NCBI RefSeq assembly: GCF_001447355.1
Contig: NZ_JXBW01000009.1
Coordinates: 1 to 64,000 of the forward strand
Direction of reading: 5' to 3'
Length of the DNA: 64,000 nt
Origin: Alicyclobacillus tolerans
Lineage (GTDB): Bacteria; Bacillota; Bacilli; Alicyclobacillales; Alicyclobacillaceae
In this document: positions 43,399 to 53,031 of the stretch, piece after piece
Position numbering within the stretch: position 1 is the first letter of the stretch
Layout of the letters: each line of letters starts with the position of its first letter
Made by a program: the position numbers and the translations under genes
The notes under the pieces: model-generated
Database searches by the model: none
The model's input: only the letters and a program-made list of their open reading frames with translations
What the model was told of the DNA's origin: nothing

Positions 43399-45263
43399 CA
43401 GACAATCCTCCGAAATGCACGTTCCAATTCCCCGTTGGTCATTCGCACAAAAATGGGGCGCCCATGCGGGCAATGAAACGGATCTTGGCATTTGACCAAG
43501 GATCTGCAGAGCGCCTCCATTTCTGGCTGCGATAGCGTCCAGTTGGCCTTAATCGCCGCTTTACATGCGCGCGTCGCGACAGATAGGCGCATCCGTTCGA
43601 TTACACCGTCTCCCTGCAGCGCCTTTAGGTCGTCAAATACCTCGACAGCCAAACGTTGCACATCGAGTCCCTGCCATATGTCTGGAACAGCCCGAACAAC
43701 AACCTGCTGCGCGCCAAACGGCTCGTATGTCAATCCCATGTTGGCAAGTTCTTGTTGTACCTCCATAGCCCGCTCGAACGCGACCGGTGGTAAGGTCAAT
43801 TCGAGAGGCGCCAACAAAGGCATCGCAAAGACTCCACGATCGCGCAATTTCTGCAAAAAATCTTCGTATAGCACGCGCTCGTGAGCCGCGTGCTGATCGA
43901 TGATATACAGCGATTCCCCGTCGTCTGCGAGTATGTACATTCCTAGTGCCTGCCCAATGGGGCGTAAAGACCATTCTGTCGGCCGCTCGTCGCGAATCGT
44001 CTCATGCGGATTTGTTACATCCGCACCAGGTTCCTCATGCGCAAGTGGATCTCCGACTTGGTCCTTCGCTTGGCCTGGGAATCCAGATTTCGACGCAGAC
44101 TCATTCGGACGATACACTTCCGTCAAGCCTTCGCGAACCGCCTTTTCACTCTGTACAGGCGTCTGGGACGACCTTGCCGGTGCCGCCTGCGCATCCCTTG
44201 CACCCCGCCAGTCTAACGCCAGTGGCTGAACAGATGTCACCTGCGGTTGCCGAGTGCGAACCGTCGCGGCAAGCAAGGTGCCGTCAAGTGCTGTAGCCAC
44301 AGCCTGGCTGACCAACCGCGTCACGTCCGGCTCCTCACTAAAGCGGACCTCTGCCTTGTGCGGGTGAACGTTGACGTCGACCAGGCTCGGATCCATCTCG
44401 ATGTATAGCGCATACATCGGATGTTTGCCCACCATGAGACGATTTTGATAGCCTTGAACGACTGCCTGATGAATGCCCGGGTGGCGGATGGGACGACCGT
44501 TGACAAAAAGATGCGCGTAACCTCGGGAGGAGCGGGCTTGCGTCGGGCGTCCAATCACCCCGTAAACGCGATAATCGTTTGACGCCGCATGCACATCGAG
44601 CATCTGCTTGGCCTCGCCGACGCCGTACAACGCGGCAAGCACCGCCCGCACATCCCCATTGCCAGGCGTCTGAAACAAAATATGATGCTCTGTTTGGCAG
44701 GAAAACGCAACATCGGCTCGCGACAAAGCCGCCTGCTGCACGACTTCCACGGATCTCGCCTGTTCCGTCTGCACGGTGCGCAAGTACTTCAACCTGGCCG
44801 GCGTGTTATAAAACAAATCGCGTACTTCAATGCGCGTACCCACAGGTGCACCGACCTTTTCCAGCGGTCCCATCTCACCCCCGTCGACGGCTACGCGCAC
44901 AGCCGTTTCGGCTCCAACTGCGCGCGTCGTCAAGCGGACGCGTGCCACGGCCGCAATGGACGCCAGCGCCTCCCCGCGAAATCCAAGCGTGCGGATACGG
45001 ACGAGATCGCGCGGCTCATAGACTTTGCTCGTCGCATGCCTGCGAAACGCCAAAGCAGCGTCCTGCTCGTCCATGCCTTGACCGTCGTCGATCACGACGA
45101 TCTCCGCAATCCCGCCTTCCCGCAGATGCACCTGAATCGCTCGCGCCCCAGCATCGAGACTGTTTTCAATCAATTCCTTGACACACGAAGCAGGGCGCAC
45201 CACGACCTCGCCAGCCGCAATTTGGTTGGCGAGCGCAGCGGACATCAGTTGGATGTGTCCCAC
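43398..45263 (-). CDS. mutL: DNA mismatch repair protein MutL
   Basis: 621 aa. GHKL ATPase N-terminus: IAAGEVVVRPASCVKELIENSLDAGA, DDGQGM, TLGFRGEALASIA. The C-terminal domain has DQHAAHERVLYE, the endonuclease metal motif, and CPHGRPIFVRM, so nicking activity is expected as in other Gram-positive MutL. It starts within the end of mutS. Confidence 0.96.
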   Translation of the reverse strand: MGHIQLMSAALANQIAAGEVVVRPASCVKELIENSLDAGARAIQVHLREGGIAEIVVIDDGQGMDEQDAALAFRRHATSKVYEPRDLVRIRTLGFRGEALASIAAVARVRLTTRAVGAETAVRVAVDGGEMGPLEKVGAPVGTRIEVRDLFYNTPARLKYLRTVQTEQARSVEVVQQAALSRADVAFSCQTEHHILFQTPGNGDVRAVLAALYGVGEAKQMLDVHAASNDYRVYGVIGRPTQARSSRGYAHLFVNGRPIRHPGIHQAVVQGYQNRLMVGKHPMYALYIEMDPSLVDVNVHPHKAEVRFSEEPDVTRLVSQAVATALDGTLLAATVRTRQPQVTSVQPLALDWRGARDAQAAPARSSQTPVQSEKAVREGLTEVYRPNESASKSGFPGQAKDQVGDPLAHEEPGADVTNPHETIRDERPTEWSLRPIGQALGMYILADDGESLYIIDQHAAHERVLYEDFLQKLRDRGVFAMPLLAPLELTLPPVAFERAMEVQQELANMGLTYEPFGAQQVVVRAVPDIWQGLDVQRLAVEVFDDLKALQGDGVIERMRLSVATRACKAAIKANWTLSQPEMEALCRSLVKCQDPFHCPHGRPIFVRMTNGELERAFRRIV

Positions 45264-47875
45264 GAAACGAGCTCCCTCGCTTTCTCAATCGCCCGGTAGA
45301 ACTCATTCATCGCATCGAGCGGGGTCATACGCATCACATCTTGTCCTGCAAGCCACTCGACAAACGCGCGGTACGGACCTGCAAACAAGGCGAGATCGGA
45401 AATGTCGCCACCCGAAAGGCGATCCTCATGTTGGGCTGCAGGCGGATCTATTGCAGCCGTTGCAGCAGTTTCTCGCACGCTATGGGGGACATCGACTTGT
45501 GCATGCTCGCGCGCGAGCAACAACTCTTGTGCCCTGTCGATGACATGCTTTGGCAAACCGGCAAGACGAGCCACCTGAATGCCATAGCTGCGATCGGACG
45601 GACGCATCATCACCGTGTGCAAGAAACGGATGCCACTACCGGTCTCCTCGACCGCCAACGACTGATTACGAACACAGGCAAACGGCTCCGAAAATGCGGT
45701 TAACTCGTGGTAATGCGTAGCAAACATCGTCAGTGGGCGATCCGATCGCGTTGCCAAATCCTCGAGCACGGCCTCAGCGATTGAGAGGCCATCGTAAGTC
45801 GACGTACCGCGGCCGATTTCATCGAGGAGAACCAGACTTCGCCCTGTGGCAAGGCGCAAAATTTCAGCCAACTCCGTCATTTCCACCATAAATGTGCTTT
45901 GTCCACGACCGAGATCGTCCGACGCCCCGATGCGCGTGAACAGCTTGTCAACGATGCCGATGCGGGCTCGCGTCGCGGGTACAAAGCCACCCATTTGCGC
46001 GATCGCGCAAATGACGGCCGTTTGTCGCATATAGGTGCTCTTACCGCCCATATTCGGTCCCGTGAGCAAGATGATATGTTCATCAGGCGTAAGCAACGTG
46101 TCGTTTGGCACGAAATCCGCGCCGACATGAGCTTCGACGACAGGATGTCGCCCCGCTTCGATCTCGATGCCGACGTCGTCGACCATCTCAGGTCGCACGT
46201 AGCGGCGCTTATTTGCGACATGCGCGAAAGTCGCCAAAACGTCAATCTGCGCGATGGCCTCCGCCCACTGTTGAATCCCCGCGCTTGCAGCCAGAACGCG
46301 ATCACAGAACGACCGAAACAGCCCTTCTTCATACGCAACCGCTCGCTCTTGCGCCGAGACGATTTCCGCTTCGCGCTCTTTCAGTGCCGGCAACACGAAT
46401 CGCTCTGCGGCGGCCAGCGTCTGTCTGCGCTCGTACTCGGCTGGCACACTGGCCAAATTCGCCTTCGACACCTCGATGTAATAGCCGAACACTTTGTTAT
46501 AGCCGACCTTCAACGATTTAATGCCCGTGCGTTCGCGCTCTGTCTGTTCAAGCTCGCGTAGCCAAGCACGACCGGACGACTGCAGAGAGCGCAATCTGTC
46601 GAGTTCAGCGTGAACACCGTCGCGAAACATGCCGCCATCCCGTATCGTCGCAGGTGGATCGTCAACCAGTTGGATAAACGCGTCCTCATAAAGGGGAGCC
46701 AAATCCGGTAAGGCGTCGACAATTCGCACCAGAAGGCTTGGCGCTGCCGTTGTCCGAACGATGTCCACGACTTGACGGGCGGCTCTCAGCGACTGCGCAA
46801 GCGCGAGCAAATCGCGCGCATTTGCACTGCCGAACGAAAAGCGCGCCAATAGCCGCGCCATATCGTGGATACCGCGCAACGCCTCGCGCACTTCCTCGCG
46901 CAGAATGAAGTCTTGATAGAAATAATCGACCGCGTCGTGACGGGCTTCGATGTCCGCCCGCTTACAAAGCGGGCGCTCTAACCACGCCTTTAACATGCGG
47001 CTGCCAGCCGCAGTAGCCGTCTCATCAAGCAAATCGAGCAGCGAGCCTTTGCGGGCGCGATCGCGCGCGGTGGCTGTCAACTCGAGATGAAGAATGGCCG
47101 CCTGCGTCAACAGCATGTGATCCGGTTCGAACAAAGGCCGTGGCGCCTGCAGGTGTGCAAGCTGTGTCTTCTGCGTCTCTTCAATGTAGGCTAATGCCAT
47201 ATCACAGGCGGCACGTGCCGGGGAGGTTGTGTCTATGCCCAAGACCTCCGGCTGCCCGACGAGGTATTGTTTTTCAAGGTACCCCTTGGCCCCTTCCTGG
47301 CGCCGCGTGAGCACGACCTGTTCTTCCGAAACATAACGTGCGAGCGGCTCAGGCATTTCTGCGTCCTGTGCCATAAGCAGTTCAATGGGCGCAAGGCGGC
47401 GCAACTGCTCGACGCACTCCCCGCAGCCACCTTCGCCAAAGAGCACCTCGCCGGTGCCCACATCGACAAAACAAAGCCCTACTTTGTCTCCCGCCGCAAC
47501 AAAGGACGCGAGGAAGCGGTTTGCCTGTTCATTGGCCAACGCCGTTCCAGGCGTGACGATGCGAACAATCTCCCGCTGTACGAGGCCTTTGGCCGTCTTT
47601 GGATCCTCAACCTGCTCGCAGATGGCCACGCGAAAACCTTGGTCAATGAGGCGCTCCAAATATGACTCCAACGCGTGATACGGAACTCCGCACATCGGAA
47701 TTCGCCCGGCTTCCCCCGCGTCGCGTCCCGTGAGCGTGATATCAAGCGCCCGGCTCGCGACAACGGCGTCTTCAAAAAACAGTTCATAAAAGTCGCCAAG
47801 TCGAAACATCAGCAACGTGTCCTCGAGCGTTGCCTTGATCTCCTGATATTGACGCATCATCGGCGTCAGGCTCAT
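45245..47875 (-). CDS. mutS: DNA mismatch repair protein MutS
   Basis: 876 aa. Mismatch-binding N-terminus (TPMMRQYQEIKATLEDTLLMFRLGDFYELF, with the Phe-x-Glu as GDFYELFFEDA), then Walker A TGPNMGGKSTYMRQ, Walker B LVLLDEIGRGTSTYDG and the ATHYHEL switch. Length and motifs are normal. In B. subtilis cotE precedes mutS; here ricA does. Confidence 0.96.
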   Translation of the reverse strand: MSLTPMMRQYQEIKATLEDTLLMFRLGDFYELFFEDAVVASRALDITLTGRDAGEAGRIPMCGVPYHALESYLERLIDQGFRVAICEQVEDPKTAKGLVQREIVRIVTPGTALANEQANRFLASFVAAGDKVGLCFVDVGTGEVLFGEGGCGECVEQLRRLAPIELLMAQDAEMPEPLARYVSEEQVVLTRRQEGAKGYLEKQYLVGQPEVLGIDTTSPARAACDMALAYIEETQKTQLAHLQAPRPLFEPDHMLLTQAAILHLELTATARDRARKGSLLDLLDETATAAGSRMLKAWLERPLCKRADIEARHDAVDYFYQDFILREEVREALRGIHDMARLLARFSFGSANARDLLALAQSLRAARQVVDIVRTTAAPSLLVRIVDALPDLAPLYEDAFIQLVDDPPATIRDGGMFRDGVHAELDRLRSLQSSGRAWLRELEQTERERTGIKSLKVGYNKVFGYYIEVSKANLASVPAEYERRQTLAAAERFVLPALKEREAEIVSAQERAVAYEEGLFRSFCDRVLAASAGIQQWAEAIAQIDVLATFAHVANKRRYVRPEMVDDVGIEIEAGRHPVVEAHVGADFVPNDTLLTPDEHIILLTGPNMGGKSTYMRQTAVICAIAQMGGFVPATRARIGIVDKLFTRIGASDDLGRGQSTFMVEMTELAEILRLATGRSLVLLDEIGRGTSTYDGLSIAEAVLEDLATRSDRPLTMFATHYHELTAFSEPFACVRNQSLAVEETGSGIRFLHTVMMRPSDRSYGIQVARLAGLPKHVIDRAQELLLAREHAQVDVPHSVRETAATAAIDPPAAQHEDRLSGGDISDLALFAGPYRAFVEWLAGQDVMRMTPLDAMNEFYRAIEKARELVSWDTSN

Positions 47876-47913
47876 CTAGCTTCCCCCCGTGGACAATTCA
47901 GCGCCTGCCAACA

Positions 47914-48363
47914 TCAGTGCCCACCACACGATCCGCCACAACCCCCGCTGGAACACCCGCCGGATCCACACTGGCGCGGCCCGCGCTCAACCGGAAGTTG
48001 CTCCCGCAAACGCGCCAACATGATTAGCGTGATCTCCTGAAGCAAGCCATTGAGTTCGTCCTGTGCCGCCTTGTATTGAAGGGCGACCGGAATGTCTGCC
48101 AGCCTGTCCCACAACGCGTCCGTCTCTGCCTTCATCCTCTGATACTTCTCGTGTTCCTCGCCTAGTCGATCCTTCAGGGTCAAAAGGGCATTCGTTTTGC
48201 GCTTCAGCTCGTCGAACAGCTTCTGCGCCTCGACATGGCGCTCCATCTTTGCGCGGGCTTGCCAGAACGACTGGGCTTCCTCCGAACCGGCAATGGCGGC
48301 TGCAATGGCATCCGCCTTAGCAAGCAGCAGCACGCGGTTCGTGTCCTTTTCCACCACGCTCAC
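47914..48363 (-). CDS. ricA: RicA/YlbF-family protein with Cys-rich tail
   Basis: 149 aa, mainly helical (AEAIAGSEEAQSFWQARAKMERH-type YlbF/YmcA fold), which in B. subtilis forms the RicAFT complex that helps mRNA maturation by RNase Y and holds iron-sulfur clusters. Position next to miaB agrees with ricA (ymcA). The last 20 residues are CGSGGCSSGGCGGSCGGH-like with four Cys and a final His, a plausible metal or cluster site. The gene start overlaps the miaB stop. rny also lies in this window. Confidence 0.8.
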   Translation of the reverse strand: MSVVEKDTNRVLLLAKADAIAAAIAGSEEAQSFWQARAKMERHVEAQKLFDELKRKTNALLTLKDRLGEEHEKYQRMKAETDALWDRLADIPVALQYKAAQDELNGLLQEITLIMLARLREQLPVERGPRQCGSGGCSSGGCGGSCGGH

Positions 48364-49853
48364 GATACCACCTCTTTTGCTTGCACCAACCTACCCTTGA
48401 GCAAAAACGTCTGTGGCTCCGTGATTTCCACCTGCACATGTTGACCGCGCAACGACAAGTCCCCAGGAAACAGCACCAAACGGTTGCCGCGCGTGCGCCC
48501 CGACAACACGTCGCGGTTGGTGCGGCTCTCGCCTTCGACCAACACGTCGACGATTTTGCCTTGCAGCGCCTGATTGTGGCGCAAGCTGATTTCGTACTGT
48601 ACCTCGTTTAAACGCCGCAACCGATCTTTCTTCTCAGCCTCTGTGGCACTGTCCGGGAAGTTGGCAGCCGGTGTATTCTCGCGCGGCGAATAGATGAACG
48701 TAAACGCATTGTCGAATTCGACCTCGCGCACCAAAGCCAATGTGTCTTGGAAATGCGCTTCGGTTTCCCCAGGAAAGCCGACGATGATGTCGGTCGTTAA
48801 CGACACGTTCGGAATTTTGGCACGAATTTTGTCCACGAGCTTGAGATAGTACTCGCGCGTGTGTGACCGATTCATGCGGCGGAGAATTTCGTTATTGCCT
48901 GACTGCACAGGCAGATGAATGTGCTCCGCAACGTGCTCCGATTCCGCAATCGCCTCAATCAATTCGTCCGTAAAATTCCATGGATTCGAGGTGGTGAACC
49001 GTATGCGGTCAATGCCCGGAATTTCGTTGACCCGGCGCAACAGTTGCGCAAAGTTGACGGTACCAAGATCGACGCCATAGTCATTGACATTTTGGCCAAG
49101 CAGTGTGATTTCGCGAAATCCTTCAGCAACCAATTGCTCAACTTCTGCGACGATGTCCTCTGGCAAACGGCTGCGTTCGACACCGCGAGTATAAGGAACG
49201 ATGCAATACGTGCAGAACTTGTTGCAACCATACTGGATATTTACCCAGGCGCGAATGCTATCCTTGCGCAACTTCGGCCAGTCTTCGACCGTTTCCGGCG
49301 CCTTGTCCCAGACCTCCATCACTGTCTCTGTCGACGCCTTCGCGGCATGCAAAAGAGCAGGCAAGCGATGGATGTTATGCGTTCCAAAGACGAGATCGAC
49401 CCAAGGGAACTTTTCGCGGACCATCTTCTGCACGCCCGCCTCCTGTGCCATACAGCCACAGAGGCCAAACAGCAACTCAGGGTTGCGGTTTTTCAAAGGG
49501 CGGAGGCGGCCAATTTCGCCGAACACCTTGTCCTCCGCGTTTTCGCGCACAGCACAGGTATTAAACAAGATAAAGTCGGCGTCCGCCTCAGATGACGCCG
49601 CCTCATAACCCATAGCCGTTAAAAGCCCGGCCATGACCTCCGTATCGTGCTCGTTCATCTGGCAGCCATAGGTCAAGATCTGAAAGCGGTACGGCGAACC
49701 GTCGGCTTTGCTGCCCACACGATACTTCTTTGTAAGTTCCTCTATGTCATACGACACGCGCTGCGCCTGATTTGGCCTGTGTGTCTGCCCAAACGTGAGA
49801 CCCAGCCCCTGCTCCAGGCGCCCTTCGCGTGCCAATTTAATCAAATTTTCCAC
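48360..49853 (-). CDS. miaB: tRNA-i6A37 methylthiotransferase
   Basis: Radical SAM enzyme that adds the methylthio group to i6A37 of tRNA. N-terminal cluster cysteines in YGCQMNEHDTEVM, FNTCAVRENAEDKVFG and CGCMAQEAG; the radical SAM site in YGCNKFCTYCIVPYTRG; C-terminal TRAM domain (VDVLVEGESRTNRDVLSGRTRGNRLV). 497 aa. The N-terminus to residue 50 is an extension also seen in Bacillus MiaB. Confidence 0.95.
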   Translation of the reverse strand: MENLIKLAREGRLEQGLGLTFGQTHRPNQAQRVSYDIEELTKKYRVGSKADGSPYRFQILTYGCQMNEHDTEVMAGLLTAMGYEAASSEADADFILFNTCAVRENAEDKVFGEIGRLRPLKNRNPELLFGLCGCMAQEAGVQKMVREKFPWVDLVFGTHNIHRLPALLHAAKASTETVMEVWDKAPETVEDWPKLRKDSIRAWVNIQYGCNKFCTYCIVPYTRGVERSRLPEDIVAEVEQLVAEGFREITLLGQNVNDYGVDLGTVNFAQLLRRVNEIPGIDRIRFTTSNPWNFTDELIEAIAESEHVAEHIHLPVQSGNNEILRRMNRSHTREYYLKLVDKIRAKIPNVSLTTDIIVGFPGETEAHFQDTLALVREVEFDNAFTFIYSPRENTPAANFPDSATEAEKKDRLRRLNEVQYEISLRHNQALQGKIVDVLVEGESRTNRDVLSGRTRGNRLVLFPGDLSLRGQHVQVEITEPQTFLLKGRLVQAKEVVS

Positions 49854-49957
49854 CGTTCAACACTCCGTCCGAAGTATATTCGGTTGTCATTGCACATCTA
49901 TCCCTACATGATACCATAAGCAGTAAAGCGTCTCACACGGTATTTGGAGGAATTGCA

Positions 49958-50206
49958 ATGTCGGACAAGCTGAATATCCCAACGTTCGAAGTGTATACGT
50001 CGTATCAGGAAGAGCGGTTTGACGGTGCCATCGTCGCGCCAGACAAGTTATCATACGCGAGCGATTTTCCGGATATCGACAAAATCATCCGCGCTCATCA
50101 AGCCATCCTGGTGTATGACAGCAAGTGGCATTATATACCGTTTCACCAACTGCGCTCCATCACGAAAGGCAAGCGCCGCTTTGCGCTGCCCTGGCCGCTC
50201 GTGTGA
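49958..50206 (+). CDS. Conserved-looking small hypothetical protein
   Basis: 82 aa, start well supported by TTTGGAGG 6-7 nt before the ATG. MSDKLNIPTFEVYTSYQEER then a soluble mixed sequence ending RRFALPWPLV. No signal, helix or motif. I do not recognise the family. It lies alone between two leftward genes and is the only rightward gene in 41-64 kb. Confidence 0.6.
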   Translation: MSDKLNIPTFEVYTSYQEERFDGAIVAPDKLSYASDFPDIDKIIRAHQAILVYDSKWHYIPFHQLRSITKGKRRFALPWPLV

Positions 50207-50218
50207 GCGGGCGTTGTT

Positions 50219-51502
50219 TCAATTGTGGCCGGCCAGGTAACGCAACCGGTCGATCACGCCTGTCAACGAAGCGGATCGAATCTGTGGTTCGTCAAACTTC
50301 ATGGGTTTTGCATTCGCCTCAAAAAACCACGGCTTACCTGTTGGATCGATACCGATATCCATCGACATCTCGCCGAGCCGGCCACCATACTCGGTGTCGA
50401 TTGCCTGTGCGGCCCGCAGGACAAATGCCTCCAATTCTGCCTCGACCTGCGGGGCATCGGCGCCAAACGCCTGCCTGAGCACAGTTTTGGCGTTGGCAAT
50501 CGAACCCCCGTTAGGCACGTGCGTCGTGATCCGTCCTTTGCCACTTACGCGCACGCCGTAGCCAACGACGCGCCAAGTGACTGCGCTCTTTTGGAGTAGT
50601 ACGCGAAAGTCACAGGGTTTTTCGTCGACTTCGAGCAACCGGATCGCTTCCTGCAGGACATATTGGCCTCGCACCTTCTCACGCTGGACGAGCCGCCAGA
50701 GTTCGTCGTCTCCCGCCGCGGTAAAATGAGATGTCCGCCCATCTTTCAACACAGCAACGGTATATCCGTGAGGCATTGTATCAATGCGCATCATCCCATG
50801 ACCCACGCTGCCACCGGCAGGTTTTAGATATACCGCCTGATGGCGCCTGCACATCGCCACAAGCGCGTCTCGGGTCAGCCGGCCACGCGTGTCGGGAAGA
50901 TTGCCATCCAAGCCATGACGTCGGATCATGTCATAGATGTGCGACTTGTGAAAATACGACGGATTGTACATTGGGATTGCCAATTCCGCGAGCGTCTGCC
51001 GAGCCCGAACAGTACTTGCTCGCCCCTCCAACGCGCGGGTGGGAATGCGATTGTACACTGCCTGTGGGCGCGGCACAGGCAAAGCAATCCACCTTTGATA
51101 GCCCAACCGGACATAGCCTTGCCACTGGGCATGCAAACGGACGCCTGTGGTCGGGACGACGTATACGAAGACTCCCGCCTTGCGCCCTGCCTCAATCACA
51201 TCGCGAAAATTGAGGCGCGCCCCGGCAAAGCCGTCTTTCCCCTCGCCGGCCAAAATCGCGTACACTTCGCCGACGATATGAACGTCTCGACCACTCGTCG
51301 CAAGCCTCGTTGGCGCTCGATAGACGATGCCTTCTGGCAGTGATTGCAGGATGGGCCATCTGCCGTCGACATGCGCGAACTTGGCAGACGCCGGCCACGC
51401 ACCTTTGAATGGCGGACGCCTGTTGCCCACGTAGACAGCCGGCGTAACGGCGCCATGTTGACGAAACCAAATCAGTTCCGCATTCATCTCTTTACTCACG
51501 GC
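50219..51502 (-). CDS. YheC/YheD-like ATP-grasp protein (coat cluster 4)
   Basis: About 427 aa. The C-terminal half is an ATP-grasp: YLKPAGGSVGHGMMRI (ATP-binding loop), VLQEAIRLLEVDEKPCDFRVLLQK, and MSMDIGIDPTGKPWFFEANAKP with the metal Asp/Glu/Asn. The YheC/YheD family is found in Bacillus spores as coat-associated proteins. Last of four genes (three ATP-grasps and one amidoligase) downstream of cotE. The enzymatic product is unknown; ATP-grasps join a carboxylate to an amine or thiol. The GTG at 51502 after GAGG is preferred, but the start is uncertain. Confidence 0.78.
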   Translation of the reverse strand, partial: AVSKEMNAELIWFRQHGAVTPAVYVGNRRPPFKGAWPASAKFAHVDGRWPILQSLPEGIVYRAPTRLATSGRDVHIVGEVYAILAGEGKDGFAGARLNFRDVIEAGRKAGVFVYVVPTTGVRLHAQWQGYVRLGYQRWIALPVPRPQAVYNRIPTRALEGRASTVRARQTLAELAIPMYNPSYFHKSHIYDMIRRHGLDGNLPDTRGRLTRDALVAMCRRHQAVYLKPAGGSVGHGMMRIDTMPHGYTVAVLKDGRTSHFTAAGDDELWRLVQREKVRGQYVLQEAIRLLEVDEKPCDFRVLLQKSAVTWRVVGYGVRVSGKGRITTHVPNGGSIANAKTVLRQAFGADAPQVEAELEAFVLRAAQAIDTEYGGRLGEMSMDIGIDPTGKPWFFEANAKPMKFDEPQIRSASLTGVIDRLRYLAGHN

Positions 51503-51543
51503 TTGAACCTCATTTCCCTGCACTGGTGTCTACCTAAGCCTGC

Positions 51544-52998
51544 TCAACGAGCCTTGCGCAGCCGGCGTTTTGCCGGTGTCGTACGCACCAAAGGTACATC
51601 CCACTCGCGCCGGACATCTCGCGTTTCGTCCCACGTCTGCCCTGCTTCGACCATCGCGAACAGTGGTTCTACATATTCCCGATACTGGGCGTAGGCGCTG
51701 TGCATCCGCAATGCCTCGATGTTGCGCAGGATAAGCGGGCGCAAGGTTGGCAATTGCCCATTGTAGAAGGCCACCTGTGTCTGCGGAGAATAGAGATCGA
51801 ACAACGGCAGATCGCGGTAATGTAAGGCGACCATATGCGCCAGGTGGTAGGCCGCCACCGTGGCCGTTTGACTACACACAAAACTGGCCGGCGTTCTGTA
51901 CTCAAATCCCCCGTAATCCTTGCGCCGCACGTCGCCGAGAAATCCGTATTTAGGACGCCGCCATCCTGCTCTGGTGCGATCTTCCACCGCCATAAGTGGC
52001 AACCCAACATAGTGATCGAGCGCCTTCACGAGGCGGCTCGAAAGTGGCACGCCGGAAAAATGGATGTGGCCGCCTGTGCAATACGGACGAAATGGCATGC
52101 TGCCAGCGCGCCACTCCACGTTCGCGCGGTTGATTTTCTCGCTCGCCTCGCGCATGGTCGCTCGCAAATTCAAGATCAATCCGTTCGGATGCGAATCAGG
52201 TGCAGGACGCAACTCCATCAATGGCAACCGCTTGCCATCGAAATTGACGCTCCGGTCGTCACACCCAATCCGCCCGCGACGCGGAAAATAGTTGCTAGCC
52301 AGAACCATTTTCCCTTGCGCATTGCGTAACATCACCTCGACGTCTGTACCTAACACAAGGTTTGTCGTGCCACCGCGGCGCGCCTGTTCTTCACGTTCGA
52401 CAAACCGCGTGACGGCATCGCGGTACAATTCCAGTAAACGCCCTTCCAAGATAGGCGTCGCACTCACGTCCAGCACTTGCAGCAAACCTTTATCCGAAAC
52501 ACCGATACTGACAAGGCCGAAATCCAGTCCAAGCGCATGCATCGTGCGCGTCGCTAAGTATGTCGCGCGCTTGGTTTGATTGTCCGCATCGAGTGAAATT
52601 TCGTCGAAAGAGGCATGAATGCGAGAAATGCGCGTCTGCGTCCAATTGACGCCAGAGTCTGAACGGAAACAGCCAAGCGGCTCGAAGTCAAACAAAGGGA
52701 TCCGATACTGCCGGCCAAACGAGGCGGGCATCCCTTCGCGATTCGTACGGGCCGCAACGCGCACGCCAACGCGTCGCAAAAACTTGGCCATCTGCGCTCG
52801 CGACGCGACTCGGGCAATGGCGTCTTTGCTGTTTAGCACGGCTCCTTGCACCGGATCGCTCTCGTCGACGGCTCCCCAGCGCAGGAGCACATCCCGGTCT
52901 GTCACGCGATTGCTCGCTACGTAGCGCGTGAGCTCGGGCACGTGAGCAATCAAACGTTTGGCAGAGGGCTGGTTGTTGTGGAGCAGGTAGTATGCCAT
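51544..52998 (-). CDS. Putative amidoligase (COOH-NH2 ligase type 2), coat cluster 3
   Basis: 484 aa with an N-terminal part of unclear nature (LLHNNQPSAKRLIAHVP, DFEPLGCFRSDSG) and a C-terminal amidoligase domain (about 220-450): LGTDVEVMLRNAQGKM, SVNFDGKRLPLMELRPAPDSHP, MPFRPYCTGGHIHFSG and KDYGGFEYRTPASF. These Asp/Glu/His motifs match the glutamine-synthetase-like amidoligase fold predicted (Iyer et al. type) to act in tandem with ATP-grasps. It sits between two ATP-grasps, a known association. Confidence 0.75.
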   Translation of the reverse strand: MAYYLLHNNQPSAKRLIAHVPELTRYVASNRVTDRDVLLRWGAVDESDPVQGAVLNSKDAIARVASRAQMAKFLRRVGVRVAARTNREGMPASFGRQYRIPLFDFEPLGCFRSDSGVNWTQTRISRIHASFDEISLDADNQTKRATYLATRTMHALGLDFGLVSIGVSDKGLLQVLDVSATPILEGRLLELYRDAVTRFVEREEQARRGGTTNLVLGTDVEVMLRNAQGKMVLASNYFPRRGRIGCDDRSVNFDGKRLPLMELRPAPDSHPNGLILNLRATMREASEKINRANVEWRAGSMPFRPYCTGGHIHFSGVPLSSRLVKALDHYVGLPLMAVEDRTRAGWRRPKYGFLGDVRRKDYGGFEYRTPASFVCSQTATVAAYHLAHMVALHYRDLPLFDLYSPQTQVAFYNGQLPTLRPLILRNIEALRMHSAYAQYREYVEPLFAMVEAGQTWDETRDVRREWDVPLVRTTPAKRRLRKAR

Positions 52999-53031
52999 GG
53001 TCTACTCCCCCCTTTTGCGCGAACGACCGCC

